Virus record (IMG/VR): IMGVR_UViG_3300024999_000390 | Location: 1-24,333 of that record | Reading direction: 5' to 3' (one strand) | Length of the DNA: 24,333 bases | DNA from: a virus | Shown here: positions 16,300-22,620 of the stretch, piece by piece | How positions within the stretch are numbered: position 1 is the stretch's first letter | Layout of the letters: the number at the start of each line of letters is the position of its first letter | Notes under the pieces: generated by a model | What the model was told of the DNA's origin: nothing | The model's input: the letters and a program-made list of their open reading frames with translations, nothing else | Databases searched by the model: none | Position numbers and translations under genes: made by a program

Positions 16300-17787
16300 T
16301 TAAACAGTAATACAATCATACACTGGATCATTTAATGTATTAATCATCGCTTCATAAGGCGTACAACCCATGTTCTTCAATATAGATTTAAATACTGATG
16401 CTGACTGACCACTTGCAAGTTGAACTCCCTTATAATCAGAAGTTACTTGAAATGTATCATGTCTACTATCAACATTCCAAAAAACTATATTTGGAATTTC
16501 ATATCCAGAATTAGAATACATTTTTTTCATTGATTCATAGAAAGTCCAATCTGTGTTTCCCCATCCATCAGTACAACTATCCATTTCCATGTCACTAATA
16601 ATTACAAGAGATTTTGGCATATCTTCAGCATTAAGATTATTTTTTACAGCAGTATTTAGAATCAACTCAAATGCTGATTGAAGATTTGTATTTTCTACAA
16701 TTGCAGGAATGCATTTAATTCTCTCATATAAAGTATCACCTTTGAGTTGCACAAATGATGGTTTAGATGAAAAAGTCATAAATATATCTTTAAATATTCC
16801 ATGATTTCTTTCAGCAAAATACATTGCCAATCCTACTGAAGTTGCCATAGGTCTTCCTGACATACTACCTGAAGTATCTGCCATAATAAGAACATTATTT
16901 TCACCTTCAATATAATTAGGTAATGCTTTCCATTGTTCTTCAAGAACTTTATCATAATTATTAAAAGATAGATTACTCCCATAATCATCTATTTCCATTT
17001 TTTCAAGAATATCATATGGAAATAAGGTGCTCGCATTTATTTTCTCTTCACCATTAGATACTTTCTCAATATATGAATTAAATCCTTCATCATCATGCTT
17101 TTGAAATGTTTTTCTATAAATATTCATTGCTCTTGAAGGAACAGCAGAATATTTAATCTCATCCCATTGTTTACTTGACATTTTAACTTCTACAACATCA
17201 AGATATTTTCTAAGAGATGATAGTGTTTTACGATATTGTTTCTCTGTTAAACCTAATTGTTTAGCAGTTAATTTTCCTAATTTATTTGATTCAATAGAAC
17301 TAGCATTGCAAGATTTTAACCATTTAGGCATAAGACTAATTGATTCATTATCTTTCATATTTTGTATATCAGAATTCCATTGTGCTTTAATCAAATTCCA
17401 CATTGCATTTTCTACTTCTGTTCCAATAAATTCATATAAATCGTCATATCTCCCAAAAGTAGGTATATGTTGAATATTCTTTTCTATAATTTTAGGATAT
17501 AATTTTGCAAGAAACTTGATTATAATTCGAAATACTTTTCTCTCACCAAGGCCACCAAATCTAACATCTCTTGCATAGTAAGCAATTTTCATTGCCAAAA
17601 GTTTATCTTCAGCAAATGCCTTACTAAATGCAATTTCTATTTCTTCATTTGATCTGGTTCTAAAAGATCCAATTTGTCCAAATAAATCTACCAATGAACT
17701 GTATGTGCTCTTTAAAGCAGTTGCACCATTCTCAGTCAATGTTAGATTATCTTCTTGTTTTAATGCATTTACAAAATTTTGATTCAA
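16300..17787 (-). CDS. Ro60/TROVE-like RNA-binding protein with C-terminal vWA domain (DUF2828-like)
   Basis: A 495-residue protein. Residues 1-285 are all-helical and resemble HEAT-like TROVE rings of Ro60/Rsr: KAFAEDKLLAMKIAYYARDVRFGGLGERKVFRIIIKFLA is a clear helical-repeat stretch, and HIPTFGRYDDLYEF matches the conserved G-R-x-D-D segment. Residues 297-480 form a von Willebrand A domain with the MIDAS DTSGS (304-308), a Thr at 367 and ISDMEMD (D399). This order is that of TROVE-vWA and DUF2828 proteins. Ro proteins bind Y RNAs and misfolded RNAs and can tether them to exonucleases. The start is TTG 17787, with AGAGGAG 8 bases upstream. An 893-base gene-free region with hairpin repeats precedes it. 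The domain assignment is good; whether it binds RNA in this phage is inference. Confidence 0.78.
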   Translation of the reverse strand: MNQNFVNALKQEDNLTLTENGATALKSTYSSLVDLFGQIGSFRTRSNEEIEIAFSKAFAEDKLLAMKIAYYARDVRFGGLGERKVFRIIIKFLAKLYPKIIEKNIQHIPTFGRYDDLYEFIGTEVENAMWNLIKAQWNSDIQNMKDNESISLMPKWLKSCNASSIESNKLGKLTAKQLGLTEKQYRKTLSSLRKYLDVVEVKMSSKQWDEIKYSAVPSRAMNIYRKTFQKHDDEGFNSYIEKVSNGEEKINASTLFPYDILEKMEIDDYGSNLSFNNYDKVLEEQWKALPNYIEGENNVLIMADTSGSMSGRPMATSVGLAMYFAERNHGIFKDIFMTFSSKPSFVQLKGDTLYERIKCIPAIVENTNLQSAFELILNTAVKNNLNAEDMPKSLVIISDMEMDSCTDGWGNTDWTFYESMKKMYSNSGYEIPNIVFWNVDSRHDTFQVTSDYKGVQLASGQSASVFKSILKNMGCTPYEAMINTLNDPVYDCITV

Positions 17788-17820
17788 TTAAATTACTCCT
17801 CTTTATTTTAAATTTATTGT

Positions 17821-18350
17821 TTACAAGATACATATTTAACTATTAATTCTTCAAAGTTTTTTAATTGGCTGTTAGTATCTTTGATAAATCTCTAGATGCA
17901 AAATATTTTAGTTTGATATTTGCTGTACGTATTAATTTTATATAGTTATTCGCTGTAAGCATCTAAGAGGATTATGGGGTTGGGAATGATTAGATTTTGA
18001 TTGAACATTAACCTGCTTGTTTATAATTTGCTGAAAAATGTCTTTTATCAAGATGTTTTAATTTAGTGTTTGATAGTTTGATAATTTTGTTTGTTGTAAT
18101 TATTGTTTTTTGTATTATTATATGTATTTTATTGCTGTATATATCTTTTACAAGATACAAATTTAGTTTTGTTTTTTTGAATTTAAAATATAATACTTAT
18201 ATTTTTGTTGCAGTAAACATCTTTTCAAGACACAGTTTGTTTGTTTGTTTGTCAATTGTTCTGTCCATTCACTCCCTATGATTATATCAAGACGCATTTT
18301 TAAATAAATCATAATTATTATTTGAAATTGCTGGATACGTCTTAAAATTT
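17821..18350 (-). repeat. Degenerate hairpin repeat family upstream of the Ro-like gene
   Basis: In plus orientation the unit is TTGCTGTA-nnn-ATCTT, a short loop, AAGAT-nC, then AAATTTAG. Full copies sit at 17867-17914, 18027-18067, 18131-18166 and 18206-18239. Half copies are at 17821-17831 and 18284-18295 (right half) and at 17918-17933, 17949-17968 and 18326-18344 (left half). Full copies fold as hairpins; on the minus strand the loops in two copies are GUAA and GAAA (GNRA type) and the hairpin is followed by TACAGCAA or a near match. The copies differ in sequence but keep ATCTT/AAGAT. No reading frame covers them. Possible roles are small RNA units, RNA regulatory elements of the Ro-like gene, or protein-binding sites. 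Confidence 0.65.
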
Positions 18351-18498
18351 ATTATTATGAAGAAATTACACTTGAAACCGAATTAATTAAAATCCGAGGA
18401 AGATAAATCTTCTATAATTCCTTCATAAAATCAATCAAATAATAATCACAATATCCATCTCTTATTCATAAAATCCATTATGCTATTTTTATAAACTC

Positions 18499-18610
18499 GA
18501 CTCTCAATCCTAAAGGCAACAGAGTCCCTCCATTTCTTTAAGTTCGATAGTAGTCAAGTGAGATGGAATATGTTATGATTTATTAATATAATTAGGTGGC
18601 AAAGCCTTCT
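18499..18610. other. Cluster of three hairpins in the gene-free region
   Basis: The rest of the gene-free stretch (18351-18680) has three further inverted repeats: GACTCT/AGAGTC (18499-18526), CCATTTC/GAGATGG (18530-18566) and AGGTGGC/GCCTTCT around AAA (18594-18610). The last two have G-U pairs only if the RNA is read from the plus strand; on the minus strand these become A-C mismatches. Local GC content is higher than in the flanks. No reading frame of useful length and no clear promoter were found. Confidence 0.4.
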
Positions 18611-18634
18611 GGTGATAACACTTTTTATCTTGCT

Positions 18635-18669
18635 ATGTAATAACTATTGTATAGCAATAGTTATTACAT
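18635..18669. repeat. Perfect 15-bp inverted repeat
   Basis: ATGTAATAACTATTG (18635-18649) is followed by a 5-base spacer and its exact reverse complement (18655-18669). It lies 11 bases after the stop of the small Cys-rich gene on the minus strand. There is no T tract on either side, so it is either a transcript-end stem or an operator-like site. The AT-rich perfect symmetry does not tell which. Confidence 0.75.
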
Positions 18670-18680
18670 ATTAGTATTTA

Positions 18681-18863
18681 CTACTCATCATCTTCAATTT
18701 CAACTTCTCCATCTAAAGATAAATACTGATCACAACCATTAATGGTAATATCTAAAATCCCAACTTGCTTTTTTGTTCCTTCAAGTTTATACAACTTAGT
18801 AGACCACTCACAAACACTAGTTTTTACACAAGATTCACAGTATTGGTTATTTAAGTTTGCCAT
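18681..18863 (-). CDS. Small Cys-rich protein
   Basis: A 60-residue protein starting MANLNNQYCESCVKTSVCEW. C9, C12 and C18, with a later C44, could form a small metal site. The C-terminus is acidic (VEIEDDE). I recognise no family. The ATG has AAGGTGG upstream, in a leader (AAAAGGTGGAATAATT) nearly identical to that of the HU-like gene, which suggests one was copied from the other or that both share translational control. It follows the tRNA and probably shares its transcript. Confidence 0.65.
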   Translation of the reverse strand: MANLNNQYCESCVKTSVCEWSTKLYKLEGTKKQVGILDITINGCDQYLSLDGEVEIEDDE

Positions 18864-18930
18864 ATATTTTAATTATTCCACCTTTTAATTTTATTTAAAT
18901 ATTATTAAATTTACCTTACGCTATTTTATA

Positions 18931-19006
18931 TGGAGCCACTGAAAGGACTTGAACCCTCAACATACTGATTACAGGTCAGTTGCTCTACCAATTGAGCTAC
19001 AGTGGC
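18931..19006 (-). tRNA. tRNA-Thr (UGU), CCA encoded
   Basis: A 76-base cloverleaf on the minus strand. The acceptor stem GCCACTG/CAGTGGC is perfect, the D arm is GCTC...GAGC, the anticodon stem ACTGA/TCAGT holds the loop CCTGTAA, and the T arm has GTTCAAG. The CCA end is encoded. The anticodon UGU reads ACA. Two oddities: position 33 is C instead of the near-universal U, and position 73 is U. The anticodon arm and T loop are otherwise close to Bacillus-type tRNA-Thr. It lies 13 bases after the HU-like gene, so it is probably processed from that transcript. Confidence 0.93.
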
Positions 19007-19019
19007 AAGATTGATTATT

Positions 19020-19304
19020 TTATTCTGCTTTTACCATATCTTTAAAAGCCTTGGATGGACTAAACGCAGGTCTGAAAGAATCTTCTGTTTTCCATGCTTT
19101 TTCAGCACCTTGTAATTTAGAAACACCTTCACGACCTTTTGTTTCTTTCTTTTCAAATCCACCGAAACCTACGAGCAAAACTTTTTCTGACTTTGCCACT
19201 GTATCCATAACTGTTCCAGTAAATGCACCTACAAAAGCCTCTGTATCCTTTTTGCTGAATCCTGTACGTGTGGCGATCTCGTTAATTAATTGTTGCTTAT
19301 TCAA
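19020..19304 (-). CDS. HU-like DNA-binding protein
   Basis: A 94-residue member of the HU/IHF family, which bends and compacts DNA as a dimer. It starts MNKQQLINEIATRTGFSKKD, the typical first two helices, then VLLVGFGGFEKKE (the conserved G-F-G-x-F). A K-A-x-F-x-P-S-K-A-F end follows in FRPAFSPSKAFKDMVKAE. The DNA-binding beta arm carries TKGREGVSKLQGAEKAW where many HUs have R-x-G-R-N-P, so that Pro-tip motif is changed. The start is TTG at 19304 with AAAGGTGG upstream. The gene heads a short run with the tRNA and the small Cys-rich gene, after a terminator. The 180 bases upstream of it are AT-rich and contain no promoter I can defend. Confidence 0.9.
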   Translation of the reverse strand: MNKQQLINEIATRTGFSKKDTEAFVGAFTGTVMDTVAKSEKVLLVGFGGFEKKETKGREGVSKLQGAEKAWKTEDSFRPAFSPSKAFKDMVKAE

Positions 19305-19486
19305 AATTATTCCACCTTTTATTTTAAATTTTATTTATTATTACTTTTGACTACTATAATGATTCATTTTTAATCTATATACCTTTTGAGTATCAGATTA
19401 GTGGTTAATATTGGTGCATTGTACTTTTTTATTAAGTGCAAAGACCTATCTTCAATAGTTTTTAATACTATCCTCCTTTATTTTAA

Positions 19487-19531
19487 TATAAAAGAGGGTT
19501 AGCGGAGTGTCATCCCGACATGTCATAACCC
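19487..19531 (-). terminator. Intrinsic terminator after the PhoH-like gene
   Basis: On the minus strand GGGTTA (19526-19531) pairs with TAACCC (19496-19501). An inner TGTC/GACA stem with a GGGAT loop sits in between, and TCTTTTATATT follows. It lies 27 bases after the PhoH-like stop and separates that transcript from the HU gene. Confidence 0.72.
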
Positions 19532-19557
19532 AAAACTAACTATAATAAAACCATTAA

Positions 19558-20808
19558 CTAATCATGCCAATTCATTTCACTAACCATTTTGCTAATCTCA
19601 CTTCTATAATCTTCTACCATATTAACTTGTGCTGATATTACTTTATTCCTAAAATTTTCACTTGCAACTGTTAATCCATTCCTATGTTTACAATATCTAT
19701 TGTCAATCTGCCTTGTAGACCCATCTAATAAAACAACTGTATCTTCTCCAATTCTAGAAAGTAATCTTTCCATCTCTGAAGGAGTAAAATCTTGTGCTTC
19801 TGTAATAAATAGAATAGAATTACGCAAACTGCGAGATTTAGCAAATTGTATTGGTAAAACTTCAATTTTATTATTTCTATTCATAAATTCACTAATACTA
19901 TCTTCAGATGTTGTATCACATAAAACACCTAAAATTCCTTCACTCTTTTCTAGTATACCGCCTGGGATCGCAGGATAGGGTTTTCTATTATCTGGTGGCG
20001 AATCGCTTTTTACAAAATACATTTTATTATATCTACCATTGTTGTTGCTTCCTAATTGTTGTAAGGCCCAATGTAACATAATATAACTTTTCCCAGCTCC
20101 GTAAATTGAATCTGTAATCATGATTTTTACATTTTCATTCTGAAGCATATGTATAAAAGCTTTTTGATAAAGATCATAAGGGACAACTGCATCTTTTGTA
20201 CTAAGATATTTATTTGTTATTGGTTTTACCTTAACTTCTTCAAGATATTCACCATTCCACATATATAAATACTGTTCATCTTTTGTCGTGTTATTTATAA
20301 TTACATATTCATTTGGGAAACAATCAAGTTGATTTATTTCACTATCTCTTACTCTTACATAGTCTCTTTCTGTTAAAAATACTTCTTTAATTCCATTGTA
20401 TTTTTCTGAATTATCTTCACTTTGACTCCCAAACTTTTCACAAGGGATATCAATGGAATCACAAGTAAACCTAAACAAAATATCATTACTTAATGCAATT
20501 ATTTCATTGTCTTTAGCACATAATTCTCTAATATTTGATATAATCCTATTATCAACAATATCTTTATCAAAACATTCTGGCATATCATACTTATTTTCAC
20601 TAACAAAATAAACTACTTTATCTCTGTTTGCCTCGATATCTCTACATGCTCGTCTAGATAAATATTTCTTTTCCTCATTTTGACTATGTTTATTTCTCTC
20701 TAATTCACGGAGAACATAACCTACAATGAACACCTTATCAAATTGTTCAAATAATTCTTTAGAATATTGCATCAGGCAATTGGTGTCACTAGAACACTTT
20801 TTCTGCAA
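19558..20808 (-). CDS. PIN-PhoH protein
   Basis: A 416-residue protein with an N-terminal PIN ribonuclease domain (about 1-125) and a C-terminal PhoH ATPase (about 205-400). The PIN part begins SSDTNCLMQY (first acidic D8), continues VGYVLRELER (E35 region), and ends with KDNEIIALSNDI. PhoH has SIYGAGKSYIMLHWAL (234-249) for the P-loop and SILFITEAQDFTPSEMERLLSRIG followed by DGSTRQID, close to the family E-A-Q...T-P...L-x-R-x-G...G-D-x-x-Q-x-D. Two canonical residues differ: the first P-loop Gly is S234, and the Walker B acid before E337 is Thr. PIN-PhoH proteins are RNA helicase/nucleases. The start is TTG at 20808, with AGGTGG 12 bases upstream; a TAG closes the frame 21 bases before it. 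Confidence 0.82.
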   Translation of the reverse strand: MQKKCSSDTNCLMQYSKELFEQFDKVFIVGYVLRELERNKHSQNEEKKYLSRRACRDIEANRDKVVYFVSENKYDMPECFDKDIVDNRIISNIRELCAKDNEIIALSNDILFRFTCDSIDIPCEKFGSQSEDNSEKYNGIKEVFLTERDYVRVRDSEINQLDCFPNEYVIINNTTKDEQYLYMWNGEYLEEVKVKPITNKYLSTKDAVVPYDLYQKAFIHMLQNENVKIMITDSIYGAGKSYIMLHWALQQLGSNNNGRYNKMYFVKSDSPPDNRKPYPAIPGGILEKSEGILGVLCDTTSEDSISEFMNRNNKIEVLPIQFAKSRSLRNSILFITEAQDFTPSEMERLLSRIGEDTVVLLDGSTRQIDNRYCKHRNGLTVASENFRNKVISAQVNMVEDYRSEISKMVSEMNWHD

Positions 20809-20848
20809 TATTATTTGATACCACCTGTCCTATTTATTTTATTGCGTA

Positions 20849-21205
20849 TTATGAGACACTTTCACTATTGCCACCATTACTACTAAACATATACCTTTGA
20901 TTTTCTTTAACATTCATTAAATCAACATTGCTTTTCTCTAGTTTTTCTAAAATCTTTTTTTGCTCTAAAACATCTAATTTCAATATTTCTTTTAACTGTT
21001 CAGGAGAAAAGAATATTTTTAACCTATCAGTCAATTTTAATCTTAATAGATAATTATATGTTGCATCAGTTGTAAACCTTTGCTTCCCTCTACCTTTACC
21101 AAATCTACCTGTTACTTTTAATGAGTCACCATATGAACCTTTTGATTGTCTGATTGTATTTTTTTGTATTAAGTAAGTCATTTCATTTTTTGAGATTCTT
21201 TCCAA
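20849..21205 (-). CDS. Unknown basic protein upstream of the PhoH-like gene
   Basis: A 118-residue basic protein. It has a beta-rich middle with SLKVTGRFGKGRGKQRFTTDATYNYLL, which could contact nucleic acid. A helical C-terminal half (FFSPEQLKEILKLDVLEQKKILEKLEKS) looks like a coiled coil or a small helical bundle. No family is recognised. The start is TTG at 21205, with AAAGGAG 12 bases upstream. An in-frame ATG eight codons later has no clear ribosome-binding site. The gene lies 40 bases before the PhoH-like gene and is probably cotranscribed. Its leader contains a hairpin that covers the ribosome-binding site. Confidence 0.6.
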   Translation of the reverse strand: MERISKNEMTYLIQKNTIRQSKGSYGDSLKVTGRFGKGRGKQRFTTDATYNYLLRLKLTDRLKIFFSPEQLKEILKLDVLEQKKILEKLEKSNVDLMNVKENQRYMFSSNGGNSESVS

Positions 21206-21216
21206 GTTTATTTAGG

Positions 21217-21229
21217 ACTCCTTTGGAGT
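21217..21229 (-). promoter_or_regulatory. Hairpin covering the ribosome-binding site
   Basis: On the minus strand ACTCC pairs with GGAGT around AAA, so the AAAGGAG ribosome-binding site of the downstream TTG-started gene is inside a 5-bp hairpin. Five pairs are marginal at growth temperature; the effect may be small or temperature-dependent. Confidence 0.35.
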
Positions 21230-21234
21230 TATTT

Positions 21235-21273
21235 GTATATTTACTTTGTGTATATTTACTTTGTGTATATTTA
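21235..21273. repeat. Two perfect 15-bp direct repeats plus a partial third
   Basis: GTATATTTACTTTGT occurs at 21235-21249 and at 21250-21264, with a third partial copy GTATATTTA at 21265-21273. They sit directly between the ribosome-binding-site hairpin and the structured segment, in the leader of the 118-residue gene. They could be tandem protein-binding sites or a slippage product. Confidence 0.85.
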
Positions 21274-21849
21274 AACCGCAATCGACCATACAGTTTAATA
21301 GCAATTTTAGTAGGGTTAGAGCAGATTTCGATTTTTACAATCTACTCTGTCTGCTCCATACCCTCTATTTAGTTCGATATGCTGTTGGTCAACACATTGT
21401 TCCATCCCTTACTTGAGATGAATTGTTTTGCTTGTGTTACAGCATATGTGTCTAATATCTAAGCGACCAAACTATCAATATTAGACTAATCTAATACGAA
21501 CAATAATTATGTGGGAAACTAAGATGTCGTTGATTTGTATTATCTATAACCCTTTGGCCTTACGCTCTTAACTTCGATAATACATGCTAAATTATCTTCA
21601 AGTCCTATTGGCAAAACTAACAGACAATTTTAAGCAAAGTTTTCTACTACATAGCCAATTGTGTATGATTCGTTAGTAAGGAAAGGAGGTAATTATATTT
21701 TTGTTATTTTACAACTTAATGCTCTTTAATTTTTTTATTTGTTTTTAGCGTATCGACCAAACGCTTATGTATCTAGGGTTGTAGAGATATAATACTCTCC
21801 ACATTAGATATATTATGACAAGTCTTGAAACCATTGTTGGAGTAATGTT
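21271..21849. ncRNA. Candidate large structured RNA (strand undecided)
   Basis: A gene-free stretch with higher GC than its flanks and many paired segments: TTAAAC/GTTTAA (21271-21298), AGGG-GAGCAGA/TCTGCTC-CCCT (21312-21364), ATATGCTGT-AACACA/TGTGTT-ACAGCATAT with a TGGTC bulge (21377-21447), GTCTAATAT/ATATTAGAC (21450-21486), GTATTATC/GATAATAC (21537-21583), ATTGGC-AAAACT/AGTTTT-GCCAAT (21607-21659) and AGCGT/ACGCT (21747-21765). Three loops carry CGACCA (21283, 21464, 21754), complementary to the TGGTC bulge (21386-21390). This suggests loop-bulge contacts as in large ornate phage RNAs such as ROOL and GOLLD, but I cannot match it to either. No clear promoter or terminator was found, and both strands give similar pairing. 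Confidence 0.5.
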
Positions 21850-22620
21850 TCAGAACTTTTCAACTACTCGACGTTTTTGTTTTTGATACTCCTTGTCCCA
21901 TTGTTTTTGCTTATCTTTCTGGCATTTATTACAGTATTTTTTATTATTATAATTATATGTTAAATCTCCGCATTCCTCACAATTAATTATATTTTCCCCT
22001 TTCCATCTTAAATACTCAAGCACATAGTTTCTAAAATCATTAATTACTAAAACTACTTCACTATCTAAATTAGCAAAATTTACTTTAATATTTGTAGAAT
22101 TAACCATTATAGAAGAATCAACAAGTCCTAACTCCTTAAGATTGTGTATCATTTTCCCCTGATCTTTAATTCCAACTGAAACTTTAGCATCACTAAATAT
22201 ATTTCTATGTTCTTCATTTACCCAATTTTCTTCTTTACCATTAATTTGATTATATATCTTTGCATAAACTAATAATGTAAAAGCAAGTTTCTCAAACTTA
22301 ATATTATCTATATTTTTAATAATATTAAGTTCACTCTCTCTAATTTCAACTTCATTTATATCAAGAAGTGTATAATCTTTTATTCTATGTACATAATTTA
22401 TCATATTTTCTATTGATTTTTGCCATTTCATACTATTATAATTAGGTAAGTTTTTTGCAAAAAACTTATCTACAGTATCATTAATTTGAGGTTTATTCAT
22501 CCCTACAGAAAAATAGTGCTTTATTAATGTTCTCATTGTATGAGATGGCTTATCTTTGTCAATATATCCCTCATTTAATGATTTTTCTAATATCTTTTTC
22601 TCATTTAATATTAATCTCAT
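21850..22620 (-). CDS. Protein with C-terminal zinc ribbon
   Basis: A 256-residue protein I do not recognise. The first 200 residues are mostly helical and charged, with a winged-helix-like stretch DAKVSVGIKDQGKMIHNLKELGLVDSS (145-171) followed by beta strands. The C-terminus has CEEC (214-217) and CNKC (230-233), a zinc ribbon, and a basic tail KQKQWDKEYQKQKRR that could bind nucleic acid. I chose ATG 22620 over the in-frame GTG at 22632, because GTGAGGA itself is the ribosome-binding site for the ATG. The gene overlaps the end of the RNA polymerase gene by 20 bases, so the two are translationally coupled and may work together. Confidence 0.7.
   Translation of the reverse strand: MRLILNEKKILEKSLNEGYIDKDKPSHTMRTLIKHYFSVGMNKPQINDTVDKFFAKNLPNYNSMKWQKSIENMINYVHRIKDYTLLDINEVEIRESELNIIKNIDNIKFEKLAFTLLVYAKIYNQINGKEENWVNEEHRNIFSDAKVSVGIKDQGKMIHNLKELGLVDSSIMVNSTNIKVNFANLDSEVVLVINDFRNYVLEYLRWKGENIINCEECGDLTYNYNNKKYCNKCQKDKQKQWDKEYQKQKRRVVEKF

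Noticed and set aside
18202-18273. 23-codon ATG frame on the minus strand with AGGGAG in front
   Set aside because: Spacing is too short, the product is low-complexity, and it overlaps a hairpin repeat copy.
18066-18281. Plus-strand 71-codon hydrophobic frame
   Set aside because: No ribosome-binding site, extreme T-rich composition and overlap with the repeats; a by-product of AT-rich DNA.
17821-18350. CRISPR array
   Set aside because: The repeats are degenerate, unevenly spaced and partly half-copies, with no constant spacer length and no cas genes.
18551-18560. CACTTGACTA on the minus strand, like the 3' strand of the Ro-binding stem of vertebrate Y1 RNA
   Set aside because: The matching 5' strand (a GGTCCGA-type segment) is not present nearby, and a ten-base match alone is likely by chance.
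19051-19350. Plus-strand 99-codon frame opposite the HU gene
   Set aside because: It mirrors the clearly coding HU gene and lacks a ribosome-binding site.
21322-21411. 29-codon ATG frame on the minus strand in the structured segment
   Set aside because: Its only SD-like bases abut the ATG, its codons lie within strong inverted repeats, and the product resembles no protein I know.
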